NCBI GenBank assembly: GCA_910584795.1 | Contig: CAJUBZ010000006.1 | Span: forward strand, 86,099-150,098 | Source: an uncultured Eubacterium sp. | GTDB lineage: Bacteria > Bacillota > Clostridia > Lachnospirales > Lachnospiraceae | Reading direction: 5' to 3' | Length of the DNA: 64,000 nt | Shown: one piece after another, positions 44,748-52,792 of the stretch | Layout of the letters: each line of letters starts with the position of its first letter | Position numbering within the stretch: position 1 is the stretch's first letter | The notes under the pieces: model-generated | Database searches by the model: none | What the model was told of the DNA's origin: nothing | Seen by the model: the letters and a program-made list of their open reading frames with translations, nothing else | Made by a program: the position numbers and the translations under genes

Positions 44748-45617
44748 TTAAAAATATAATTTTTTAATATGTTCTATCGGCATTTCTTTTCCTGTCCAGA
44801 TTTTAAAAGCTTCAGCCCCTTGATATAAGAGCATATAAAGACCGTTAAATGTCTGACAGCCTTGTTCCTTTGCTATTTTTAATAGTTTGGTTTCCATAGG
44901 ATTGTAGATTACATCAGATACAATTAGATCTTCTCGCAACATTGATTTATCATTGATAATACAGTTATCTGTGTTTGGTGCCATACCTACAGAAGTAGCA
45001 TTGGTAAGTATCTGGCTGTTTGCAATGGCATTGGCTAATACAGCATCATCACCTAATTCGAAAAGTTTAGCATTACAATTCGTATTTTTGTTAACCATTT
45101 CTACCATGCGTTCTGCATTATCCCAAAATCTATCTTTAATGCTGAAAACATTAATGTTTTTTACACCATCGATTGCAGCCTGCACAAAAATAGAGGAGGC
45201 AGCACCGCCGGCTCCAAGCAGTGTCATTGTATCTCCGATAATGTCGAAACCGGCGTCTTTTACTGATTGCATATAGCCGATTCCGTCAGTGTTATGACCG
45301 ACAAATTTTCCATTTTCATTTACTACAGTATTAACAGCACCAATCATAGAAGCAGCAGGTGACAGTTCATCCAGAAACTGGCATATAAGAGTTTTGTCAG
45401 GCATGGTACAGTTAAAACCTGCAACATTTAATTTCTTTAAACCTTCGAAAGCTGTTTTTAAATTATTCTCCGGAACATCAAAACATAAATAAACATAGTC
45501 AAGACCTAATTGTTTGAAGGATTCATTGTGCATTAAAGGCGATTTGCTATGTGCCACAGGACTGCCTAAAAGACCTGTTAATTTTGTGTGACCGGTAATT
45601 TCATTGATACATCCCAT
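44748..45617 (-). CDS. aroE: Shikimate dehydrogenase
   Basis: Reduces 3-dehydroshikimate to shikimate with NADPH. The 289 residues show the substrate motif LLGSPVAHSKSPLMHN (about 15-30), the catalytic Lys region TMPDK, the nucleotide loop LGAGGAASS and the C-terminal GLYMLLYQGAEAF. GGAGG precedes its ATG on this strand. It is divergent from the aroD-aroK fusion, which supplies the steps on either side of it. Confidence 0.95.
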   Translation of the reverse strand: MGCINEITGHTKLTGLLGSPVAHSKSPLMHNESFKQLGLDYVYLCFDVPENNLKTAFEGLKKLNVAGFNCTMPDKTLICQFLDELSPAASMIGAVNTVVNENGKFVGHNTDGIGYMQSVKDAGFDIIGDTMTLLGAGGAASSIFVQAAIDGVKNINVFSIKDRFWDNAERMVEMVNKNTNCNAKLFELGDDAVLANAIANSQILTNATSVGMAPNTDNCIINDKSMLREDLIVSDVIYNPMETKLLKIAKEQGCQTFNGLYMLLYQGAEAFKIWTGKEMPIEHIKKLYF

Positions 45618-45641
45618 AAAGTACCTCCATGTATATAAATT

Positions 45642-45669
45642 ATGATATTTTATTAAATTGCCTTTTCAA
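45642..45669 (-). promoter_or_regulatory. aroE promoter
   Basis: Read on the minus strand: TTGAAA (45669-45664), a 16-nt spacer and TATCAT (45647-45642). Confidence 0.5.
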
Positions 45670-45706
45670 GTATAAAAGTTTTCTACAAAAAAGTAAACCT
45701 TTCGCA

Positions 45707-45735
45707 TTGACTAAAAATACAGGCGGGGCTATACT
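45707..45735 (+). promoter_or_regulatory. aroD-aroK promoter
   Basis: TTGACT (45707-45712), a 17-nt spacer and TATACT (45730-45735), 28 bp before the start codon and divergent from the aroE promoter. Confidence 0.75.
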
Positions 45736-45763
45736 TGAAATATTGTAAAAATTGGAGGTATTC

Positions 45764-46999
45764 ATGAGTACAAAAGTATGTGTTCCGATTATGGGAAAAA
45801 CAAAAGCAGAAGTGATAGTTCAGGCAGTAAAAGTAGCCGAAATGAAACCGGATATAGTAGAATTCCGTGCAGATTATCTGGAAGATATCAAAAAGGAAAA
45901 CGTTGTCTGTATTGTAGAGGACATTAAAAAAATTATAGATGATATAGAATTGATTTTTACGTTTCGTACAAAAAATGAAGGCGGGGAACGTGAAATCAGT
46001 GATTTGGAGTATAAAGAACTATGTAATGCAGCAGCCGGAGGTTGTGAATATGTAGATGTAGAGATTATTGGACATTTAGATATTGCAAATAAAATGATAG
46101 AAGGAATACAGGAAAAAGGAGCAAAAGTTATCGGGTCGAATCATCATTTTGACAAAACGCCGGAAAATATAAAACTTACTGAGGTTATGACAACTATGGA
46201 AAAGGCAGGAGCTGATATTTGTAAAATAGCAGTTATGCCAAAAGATAGAAGTGACGTGGAAAGATTTATGGAAATATCGAAGCAATTATGTGAAATAATT
46301 ACAGTACCGATTATCACGATGTCTATGGGCGAGTTAGGTTCTGTTACCAGAGTGTGTACAGATAAAACAGGCTCATGTGTTACATTTGCAGCAGGCATTC
46401 AGGCATCAGCACCGGGACAGATAAATGTACATATGGCAAGAAAACTATTAAAGGTAAATGAAGGATGCACATTAAAAGGTAATATAGCATTGATTGGTTT
46501 TATGGGAACAGGAAAAACTACCATATCAAAAGCACTGTCAAAGATAACCGGTTTTCAGGAGATTGATGTAGATGAATATATTGAAAAGAAGTCGGGAAGA
46601 AGTATCAGTGATATTTTTGAAAAAGAAGGAGAAGCTTATTTCAGAAATCTGGAAACAGAAGCTCTACAAGAAATATCACAAGAAAGCGGCAAAATTATTT
46701 CCTGTGGAGGCGGTGCGGTTTTGCGGGATGAGAACGTAGAAATTTTAAAAGGGGGAGGGGTAATTATACTTCTCACAGCTACGCCGGAAACGATTTTTGA
46801 CAGAGTGAAAGATCATACTCACCGTCCAATTCTCAATAATGATATGAGTCTTGGTCATGTGAAAGAGTTAATGGAGAAAAGAGAACCACGTTATCAGTCG
46901 GTAGCGGATGTGAAAATAAGCGTAGATGCAAATGACAGAATTCTGACATGCTATCAGATTATAACAGAGTTGGAAGAATTAGGAATAGTTCAAATATAA
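45764..46999 (+). CDS. Fused type I 3-dehydroquinate dehydratase / shikimate kinase
   Basis: A 411-residue bifunctional protein. Residues about 1-230 form an AroD-type class I dehydratase, with the active-site His in GSNHHFDK and the Schiff-base Lys in ICKIAVMP. Residues about 236-411 form an AroK shikimate kinase with Walker A IGFMGTGKTT, DVDEYIE and SCGGGAVLR. Together with divergent aroE it covers three consecutive shikimate-pathway steps. The start is ATG 45764 after TTGGAGG; an ATG four codons earlier lies at the ribosome site. There is no stop or frameshift between domains, so the fusion is direct. Confidence 0.94.
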   Translation: MSTKVCVPIMGKTKAEVIVQAVKVAEMKPDIVEFRADYLEDIKKENVVCIVEDIKKIIDDIELIFTFRTKNEGGEREISDLEYKELCNAAAGGCEYVDVEIIGHLDIANKMIEGIQEKGAKVIGSNHHFDKTPENIKLTEVMTTMEKAGADICKIAVMPKDRSDVERFMEISKQLCEIITVPIITMSMGELGSVTRVCTDKTGSCVTFAAGIQASAPGQINVHMARKLLKVNEGCTLKGNIALIGFMGTGKTTISKALSKITGFQEIDVDEYIEKKSGRSISDIFEKEGEAYFRNLETEALQEISQESGKIISCGGGAVLRDENVEILKGGGVIILLTATPETIFDRVKDHTHRPILNNDMSLGHVKELMEKREPRYQSVADVKISVDANDRILTCYQIITELEELGIVQI

Positions 47000-47004
47000 A
47001 ATAG

Positions 47005-47033
47005 TTGAAATTAATCAGGATATAATTTATAAT
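47005..47033 (+). promoter_or_regulatory. efp promoter
   Basis: TTGAAA (47005-47010), a 17-nt spacer and a perfect TATAAT (47028-47033). Confidence 0.8.
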
Positions 47034-47079
47034 GAAAAAAGCGTGATTTATCACAGATGAACTTTTAGGAGGAAAAATT

Positions 47080-47637
47080 ATGGTAACAGCAGGCGATTTC
47101 AAAAATGGTATTACAATCGAATATGAAGGAAAGATATGTCAGATTATCGAGTTCCAGCATGTAAAACCAGGAAAAGGCGCAGCGTTCGTTAGAACAAAAT
47201 TAAAAGATATTAAGAGTGGTGGTGTTGTAGAAACAACATTCAGACCGACAGAAAAGTTTGAAAATGCACATATTGACAGAAAAGATATGCAGTATTTATA
47301 TAACGATGGAGATCTTTACTACTTTATGGATGGTGAGACATATGACCAGATTGCAGTCAGCGCTGATAAGGTAGGCGAATCACTGAAATTTGTAAAAGAG
47401 AACGAGACAGTAAAGATTTGTTCCTGTAAGGGAGATATTTTTGCAATTGAACCACCGATTACAGTAGAGCTTCAGATTACAGAGACAGAACCGGGATTCA
47501 AAGGAAACACAGCAACTAATGCAACGAAACCGGCTATCGTAGAGACTGGTGCAACAGTTTACGTTCCTTTATTTGTAGAACAGGGCGAAACAATTGTAAT
47601 AGATACAAGAACAGGCGAATATTCGAAGAGAGTCTAA
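47080..47637 (+). CDS. efp: Translation elongation factor P
   Basis: Relieves ribosome stalling at polyproline stretches. The 185 residues make up three beta domains: a KOW-like N-terminal domain with the tip loop HVKPGKGAAF carrying the lysine that is modified in some bacteria, and two OB domains ending YVPLFVEQGETIVIDTRTGEY. AGGAGG precedes ATG 47080. The stop codon lies within the left end of a palindromic element. No epmA/epmB-type modification gene is nearby. Confidence 0.97.
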   Translation: MVTAGDFKNGITIEYEGKICQIIEFQHVKPGKGAAFVRTKLKDIKSGGVVETTFRPTEKFENAHIDRKDMQYLYNDGDLYYFMDGETYDQIAVSADKVGESLKFVKENETVKICSCKGDIFAIEPPITVELQITETEPGFKGNTATNATKPAIVETGATVYVPLFVEQGETIVIDTRTGEYSKRV

Positions 47638-47766
47638 GCCATGCAAAACTCAAGAAAAGGAGATTCAGAATGCTTGCATTCAGGAATCTCCTTTTCTTGA
47701 GTTTTATAGGGCGCAGCCCTGCGAGCGAGAGAACCGAAGGTTATCGAGCTTCGCATATGGCTTATA
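47635..47766. repeat. Nested-hairpin intergenic element after efp
   Basis: An outer repeat TAAGCCAT/ATGGCTTA (47635 and 47766 ends) encloses a perfect 22-bp hairpin, the hairpin AGGGCGCAGCCCT (47708-47720), and a third stem with AACC-GAA-GGTT (47732-47742) followed by TCGAGC. The CCGAAGG...TCGAGC block recurs in the element at 62514-62654. Its left end overlaps the efp stop codon. Confidence 0.65.
47645..47705 (+). terminator. efp terminator
   Basis: Perfect 22-bp arms (47645-47666 and 47684-47705), with the 3' arm ending GAGTTTT. Confidence 0.8.
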
Positions 47767-47779
47767 TAATGGAGGTTTT

Positions 47780-48754
47780 ATGAAAATAGTTATTTTAGAT
47801 GCCGAAACTCTTACAATTAACAATGATATAGATTTTTCCATATTTGATCAATATGGAGATGTGACAATCTATCCTTTTACAAAAGATGAAGAAATACCAG
47901 AACGAATAAAAGATGTAGATATCATATTATGCAATAAATCACCAATGAATCGGGAGAATCTCTGCCATGCAAAAGATTTAAAATATATTGGACTTTTTGC
48001 AACCGGTTATAACAATGTTGATTTAGAATATACCAAAGAAAGAAATATTACTGTATGTAACGCAGGAAGTTATTCCACAGATGCGGTAACACAGCATGTG
48101 TTTGCGTTAATACTTCACTATTACAACACAATCTTCAGGTATGATAATTTTGTAAAGGAAGAGGGGTGGATCCATACAAATAAGTTTTCTCCCTTTATGG
48201 AAATGAAGGAACTTTATGGAAAAACAATAGGTATCATAGGATATGGTTCTATTGGAAGAAAAGTAGCACAAGTAGCCAATGCCTTTGGAATGAATGTACT
48301 GGCATATAGCAGAAGTGCTTTGAAACAAACAGATAGAACAACAAAAGAGTTAAAGGAAAGCATTCAGTTTGTTGACATTGATACGCTTTTAGAAAACTCT
48401 GATATAGTTACTGTGCATTGTCCGTTAAATAAGGATTCTGAAAAGATGTGTAATATGGCATTTTTTAAAAAAATGAAAAAAGACAGCCTGTTTATTAATA
48501 CATCACGTGGAGGTGTAGTAAACGAGGGGGATTTACTTGAGGCTTTAAACAATAATATCATAAGATGGGCAGCTTTGGATGTTATTGATAGAGAGCCGAT
48601 GACGTCTGATTGTCAGTTATTGAAAGCAAAAAATATTATTATAACTCCTCATGCTGCATGGGCTCCAGTGGAGACCAGAACGAGGCTGATAAAAATCGTT
48701 TCAGAAAATTTAAAAAAATGGCTTGCAGGAACACCCATAAATGTTATAGAATAG
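47780..48754 (+). CDS. NAD-dependent D-2-hydroxyacid dehydrogenase (glycerate dehydrogenase-like)
   Basis: A 324-residue cytoplasmic oxidoreductase of the D-isomer 2-hydroxyacid family. It has the nucleotide fold GYGSIGRKVAQ (about 154-164), the catalytic Arg in NTSRGGVVNE, Glu in DREPM and His in ITPHAAW. Closest in style are glycerate/hydroxypyruvate dehydrogenases, but the substrate cannot be fixed from motifs. TGGAGG precedes ATG 47780. Confidence 0.88.
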   Translation: MKIVILDAETLTINNDIDFSIFDQYGDVTIYPFTKDEEIPERIKDVDIILCNKSPMNRENLCHAKDLKYIGLFATGYNNVDLEYTKERNITVCNAGSYSTDAVTQHVFALILHYYNTIFRYDNFVKEEGWIHTNKFSPFMEMKELYGKTIGIIGYGSIGRKVAQVANAFGMNVLAYSRSALKQTDRTTKELKESIQFVDIDTLLENSDIVTVHCPLNKDSEKMCNMAFFKKMKKDSLFINTSRGGVVNEGDLLEALNNNIIRWAALDVIDREPMTSDCQLLKAKNIIITPHAAWAPVETRTRLIKIVSENLKKWLAGTPINVIE

Positions 48755-48776
48755 AGAGCAAGAGGGGTGTTGGATT

Positions 48777-48829
48777 TTGACACAGATCTAGTACAATTAT
48801 TAGAGGAGTGAAACTCGTTTATAATTGTA
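48777..48829 (+). promoter_or_regulatory. Promoter and dyad before the small secreted protein gene
   Basis: A perfect TATAAT (48820-48825) has a weak TTATTA (48797-48802) 17 bp upstream, and a TTGACA lies at 48777-48782. The -10 sits in an imperfect inverted repeat with arms TACAATTAT (48792-48800) and ATAATTGTA (48821-48829), a possible operator. Confidence 0.5.
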
Positions 48830-48863
48830 TGACAAAATTTATATTTTTTAAGGAGGAACAATC

Positions 48864-49736
48864 ATGAGAAGATTGGCAAAAAAAATTGCGGCATCAATCA
48901 TGGCTCTTACTCTTGTAGTAGCTATGGGAACAACATGTTTTGGTGCTACATGGGGAAGTTATTTTGGAGCTTCAGCAGGATGGTATGAAGGAGCAGAAGG
49001 ACAGCTTACAACAAATAAGGCTGACGGATTTACTGCAAAGATGGCTACAGTAGGCTGGGGTGGTATCTGGGGAGCTCAGGTATTCATGGATCAGAAACAG
49101 AACACATCTGGAAAAGTATCTGTAAAGAAAGGTAAGAAATATACACTTGCATTTACAGCAAAAGGTACAAACGTACAGAAATATGTTTATGTTAAAATCT
49201 CTGAAGGTGAAACATTAGCTTACTCAACATGGGTTAAGTTGACACCTGGTAAGACAGTGAAGTTTAACAAAACATTTAAGGCAAAAGCAAATGCTAGTAC
49301 TATCTACTTTGGTATGGGTGGAGATTTTGGTAACAGAGAAGATACAGCAGATGATGTAGATGCGGCTATCAGATATGCATCATTTACAAAACAGTTCAAG
49401 AAGAATGGACAGTCAACATTATCAGCAGAAGATGCTAATGGAGATTCAACAGCATCAATAGATATTACTGTTTCTAAGTTTGCTATTTTAGGTGAAGCAA
49501 AAGTTAAAAAAGTTAAATCACCTAAGAAGGGTAAAGTTAAAGTAACTATTGCAAAGGCTGATGGAGCTGCTAAATATAAAGTTAAAGTTGGTTCAAAAAC
49601 AACTACTACTAAAAAAACTACAGTTACAGTAAAAGCAAAAGCTGGAAAGAAAGTAAAAGTACAGGTTGCACCAGTAAGTAAAGCAGGTGTTGTAGGTGCT
49701 TGGTCAGCAAAGAAAACTGTAAAAGTTAAAAAATAA
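48864..49736 (+). CDS. Secreted CBM4-like protein with Lys-rich Fn3-like tail
   Basis: A 290-residue exported protein with no catalytic motif. It has a signal peptide (about 1-27, ending CFGA) and a beta-sandwich-like domain (about 28-205) with GFTAKMATVGWGGIWGA and a KKGKKYTLAFTAKG strand, reminiscent of CBM4/CBM_4_9 folds. A lysine-rich Fn3-like domain (about 210-290) follows. It shares its middle motif with the proteins at 52793 and 54032. I infer a glucan-binding or glucan-presenting role from its glucanase neighbours. AAGGAGG precedes ATG 48864. Binding specificity is unknown. Confidence 0.72.
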   Translation: MRRLAKKIAASIMALTLVVAMGTTCFGATWGSYFGASAGWYEGAEGQLTTNKADGFTAKMATVGWGGIWGAQVFMDQKQNTSGKVSVKKGKKYTLAFTAKGTNVQKYVYVKISEGETLAYSTWVKLTPGKTVKFNKTFKAKANASTIYFGMGGDFGNREDTADDVDAAIRYASFTKQFKKNGQSTLSAEDANGDSTASIDITVSKFAILGEAKVKKVKSPKKGKVKVTIAKADGAAKYKVKVGSKTTTTKKTTVTVKAKAGKKVKVQVAPVSKAGVVGAWSAKKTVKVKK

Positions 49737-49765
49737 TCGCATAGACAATGAGTCGAGCGGCTATA

Positions 49766-49826
49766 CATAACAAAAAGACAGACATAACCCATGCTTGCAC
49801 GGAGTTATGTCTGTCTTTTTGTTATG
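49766..49826 (+). terminator. Terminator of the small secreted protein gene
   Basis: A perfect 23-bp stem whose 3' arm contains CTTTTTG. Transcription probably ends here, before the two further hairpins. Confidence 0.7.
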
Positions 49827-49953
49827 GAGCATACATTCGACGAATGTATGCGTACTAATTGATTACGAAAGTAATCAATTAGATAGACGCAAGAGATGAT
49901 TACTTTATATCAATTAAAAAAGACGAGAAAAGTCGATACAGGTCGAACGATTT

Positions 49954-49984
49954 TTTACATATTTTGGGAAAAATAGAGTATAAT
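49954..49984 (+). promoter_or_regulatory. Possible promoter of the SSB-like gene
   Basis: TTTACA (49954-49959) and TATAAT (49979-49984) are 19 bp apart, a long spacer. A perfect -10 is the main support. Confidence 0.45.
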
Positions 49985-50034
49985 TATAATGATAAAAAAA
50001 TAATAAACCAAAGTATGGTAAAGGGGGAAATACA

Positions 50035-50664
50035 ATGATTGACAAAGTTATTGAAAACAACAGAGTAAGTATTATAGGGGAAATTGTTTCAGAATTCAGA
50101 TTCAGCCATGAAGTTTTTGGTGAAGGGTTCTACATAGTAGATGTATCTGTGGATCGCTTAAGTGAATTAACAGATATAATTCCATTAATGGTTTCAGAGC
50201 GTCTAGTTGATATTAATGAAGATTATCAGGGAAGATTAGTAGAGGTATCAGGTCAGTTTAGATCTTATAATCGTCATGAGGGAACAAAGAATAAATTAGT
50301 GCTTTCAATATTTGTTAGAGAATGGGAAGAAGTAGAAGAAAATCTAGAGGTAGGAAAGACCAATCAAATTTTTCTTGATGGATATATATGTAAATCACCT
50401 ATATATAGAAAAACTCCATTAGGAAGAGAAATAGCAGATTTGCTGATAGCAGTAAACAGACCATATGGTAAATCTGACTATATTCCATGTATTGCATGGG
50501 GAAGAAATGCCAGATATGCATCTACTTTCGAAGTAGGAGGACATGTACAGATATGGGGAAGAGTACAGAGTCGTGAGTATGTGAAAAAAATAAATGAGGA
50601 AGAAAGTGAAAAGCATGTAGCTTATGAAGTGTCCGTAAGTAAATTAGAATATATTGAAGATTAA
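50035..50664 (+). CDS. Single-stranded DNA-binding protein with two OB folds
   Basis: A 209-residue protein with two OB-fold halves: about 8-105 (RVSIIGEIVSEFRFSHEV...) and about 112-207 (NQIFLDGYICKSPIYRKTP...), the second with a typical SSB/PriB strand pattern and WGRNARYA. Such double-OB SSB-like proteins occur in Clostridia and bind ssDNA; its relation to the main Ssb is unknown. GGGGGAAA precedes ATG 50035. It is monocistronic between two terminators and is the only intracellular gene inside the glucanase island. Confidence 0.8.
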   Translation: MIDKVIENNRVSIIGEIVSEFRFSHEVFGEGFYIVDVSVDRLSELTDIIPLMVSERLVDINEDYQGRLVEVSGQFRSYNRHEGTKNKLVLSIFVREWEEVEENLEVGKTNQIFLDGYICKSPIYRKTPLGREIADLLIAVNRPYGKSDYIPCIAWGRNARYASTFEVGGHVQIWGRVQSREYVKKINEEESEKHVAYEVSVSKLEYIED

Positions 50665-50668
50665 AAAA

Positions 50669-50699
50669 AACCGGGATGGAAATTCATCCCGGTTTTTAT
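50669..50699 (+). terminator. Terminator of the SSB-like gene
   Basis: AACCGGGATG (50669-50678) and CATCCCGGTT (50685-50694) form a perfect 10-bp stem followed by a T-run. Confidence 0.92.
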
Positions 50700-50770
50700 T
50701 TTGAATGTTGTTAAAAACATACTTTTATGGTAAAGTTAAAATAATAAATTGTACAAGAGGAGAGTAAAAA

Positions 50771-52477
50771 ATGAAAAAAATTATATCAATTTTATTGTCA
50801 TTTGCAATGGTATTATCAGTAATAGCAATTAATAATAATCCGGTTGTAAATGCCGCTCAACAGGAAGCAGAATGGATGAGTAAAGCGATTATAACACCAG
50901 AAGAAGGTGTTTTGGCAGGTGCGGGGTATATTGACATTAAATTTGACAGTACATTAGAGAATGCTGAGAGTTATACAGTTTACTTTGATGGAAAAAGTGA
51001 GAATCAGCTGGTGGATGGAACGATGGCTGTCATGACATTTGATGCTGATAGTGGAGCCGCAACTCAGACTTGTGAAGTATATTCGGTTGCTGTTAAGCAA
51101 AAGCATACAGCATATGTTACAGCAAAACTTAAGGATGGAACTACAGTGACGTCTGATACCAGAACTTTCTATCTTTCCAAAAAAGGTGTAGCTATGGGGG
51201 GAGATATGAGTGACACTGTAGAAATTGGAAAGTTAAATATATCATGGTATTATAACTGGGCTACAACTGCATTTAACAGCAGTGTTGATGCAGGAGTTGC
51301 ACATGTTCCAATGGTATGGGGAGCAGCACAGTCTAATTTAAGAGAAATTAAGAATATAACAGATGATTCTAATTATATTTTAGGATATAATGAACCAGAT
51401 ATTGAGTCTCAAGCAAATCTATCAGCAGGAAAAGGTCTGGCGGCATGGAAGTATGTCGCTGCTACAGGGAAAAGAACTGTATCACCAGCATTAGCCGTGT
51501 ATAATGGTGGTTTTTTAGATAAATTTTTGAAAACGGGAGATACATATGATCCTTCCCAAGAACCAGAAGATGATGAATCGGAAGATACTTCAACCGATGG
51601 TGAAGTGATTACATTAGAAGGTGGATTTTATGCAGCTGTAGATGTTGATGCAGTGGCATTACATCGATATGGTGGATGCAAAACAGATACTGATCCTGAA
51701 GTTAGCAGATTGACAGATGCAATTGACTGGTTATGGGAGAAATATCATAAACCAATCTGGGTTACAGAAGTATCTGTTACAGGAATGAAAGGTGGTTATT
51801 CCGATTGGAGTTATCAGCATCCTGGTGCTTTAGAGAGAATGAAAAAATATGTGGCAGGTATTATTGAAGCGATGGATGCAGATGACAGAGTTGAACGTTA
51901 TGCATGGTTCCCATATAATGTTGAGAGTTCTAATGAGATTGATGGATTAGATGGATGTGGAACAACAGCATTGTTTGATTATGAATCCGGTAAGTTTACA
52001 GAGTTGGGTATTTTATATTCAGAAATGGGAAATCCTGAAGGGTATAAGCCTCAGATTATTTCGGAAGATGAAAAATATGTATGGGTTGATCCTTCTACAA
52101 AACCAACTGAGGTTCCAACAACTGCTGAACAACCGACAACAAAGCAACCGGTAAAACCTACAGTGAAACCAACAAATGCTGTTCCGGCAAAAGTTACAAG
52201 AGTTCAATTAAAGCAGGCTAAAAATAATAAAAAGAAGGCTGTATCTTTAAAATGGAAAAAGGTTAAAAATGCAAAAAAATATCAGATACAGTATTCATTG
52301 AATAAAAAATTTAAGTCTGGAAAGAAATTTAAAACAAAGACAAAATATACAAGCAAATTGACTTTTACAATTAAGAAGCTTACAAAGAAAAAGACATATT
52401 TCTTTAGAGTAAGAGCTGTTAATGGGAAACAAATAGGACAATGGTCGAAAACAAAGAAAGTTAAAATAAAAAAATAA
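50771..52477 (+). CDS. Secreted GH128 beta-1,3-glucanase, paralogue 1
   Basis: A 568-residue exported enzyme: signal peptide (about 1-28, VNA-AQ), an N-terminal beta-module (about 35-150) shared with the other three island GH128 proteins, a GH128 barrel (about 155-420), a Thr/Pro linker (about 440-473) and a Lys-rich Fn3-like tail (about 474-568). Candidate catalytic residues are Glu208 in YNEPD and Glu333 in WVTE. Unlike its paralogues it carries an acidic low-complexity insert (about residues 258-282, Asp/Glu/Ser/Thr-rich) inside the barrel. It probably hydrolyses beta-1,3-glucan at the cell surface. AGAGGAGAG precedes ATG 50771. Confidence 0.9.
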   Translation: MKKIISILLSFAMVLSVIAINNNPVVNAAQQEAEWMSKAIITPEEGVLAGAGYIDIKFDSTLENAESYTVYFDGKSENQLVDGTMAVMTFDADSGAATQTCEVYSVAVKQKHTAYVTAKLKDGTTVTSDTRTFYLSKKGVAMGGDMSDTVEIGKLNISWYYNWATTAFNSSVDAGVAHVPMVWGAAQSNLREIKNITDDSNYILGYNEPDIESQANLSAGKGLAAWKYVAATGKRTVSPALAVYNGGFLDKFLKTGDTYDPSQEPEDDESEDTSTDGEVITLEGGFYAAVDVDAVALHRYGGCKTDTDPEVSRLTDAIDWLWEKYHKPIWVTEVSVTGMKGGYSDWSYQHPGALERMKKYVAGIIEAMDADDRVERYAWFPYNVESSNEIDGLDGCGTTALFDYESGKFTELGILYSEMGNPEGYKPQIISEDEKYVWVDPSTKPTEVPTTAEQPTTKQPVKPTVKPTNAVPAKVTRVQLKQAKNNKKKAVSLKWKKVKNAKKYQIQYSLNKKFKSGKKFKTKTKYTSKLTFTIKKLTKKKTYFFRVRAVNGKQIGQWSKTKKVKIKK

Positions 52478-52486
52478 TTTAACAAT

Positions 52487-52536
52487 AAGAAGATTATCTT
52501 AATTCTATTTCTGATTGAAGATAATCTTCTTTTTTA
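52487..52536 (+). terminator. Terminator of GH128 paralogue 1
   Basis: AAGAAGATTATCTT (52487-52500) and AAGATAATCTTCTT (52518-52531) pair perfectly, then TTTT. Confidence 0.9.
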
Positions 52537-52792
52537 CTAATATATTATTTGTATTAATTGTTAACTTTGTAATGTTTATAAGTTAGAAAGTATAGGGAAA
52601 ATTCCTAATTGAAAGCGATACATTTTCCATATTATATAAAAAAATACTATGAAAATACAATAAAACATTTATTTTTTGTATAAAAGTACTATTTTGGCAT
52701 TGATTTAAAACGTTATTTGTTGTATAATTACCATAACTGAAAATTAGACGTTTTCAAGTAATGAAAAAATAATTTTAGAGGAGGAATTGGAA
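52537..52792. other. AT-rich intergenic region before the second CBM4-like gene
   Basis: After the terminator this stretch has no gene. It contains a clear promoter at 52700-52728 and about 60 bp of leader. Confidence 0.6.
52700..52728 (+). promoter_or_regulatory. Promoter of the CBM4-like gene at 52793
   Basis: TTGATT (52700-52705), a 17-nt spacer and TATAAT (52723-52728). Confidence 0.75.

Larger units (their letters stand above)
49737..50034. other. Structured intergenic region with three perfect hairpins
   Basis: This 298-bp gap holds a 23-bp perfect stem (49766-49788 with 49804-49826), a second stem GCATACATTCG/CGAATGTATGC (49829-49851) and a third, CTAATTGATTAC/GTAATCAATTAG with a GAAA loop (49855-49882). 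The remainder is AT-rich promoter sequence. No gene is seen. Confidence 0.7.

Noticed and set aside
49766..49882. CRISPR-like array
   Set aside because: The stems differ in sequence and length, and there are no repeated units with spacers.
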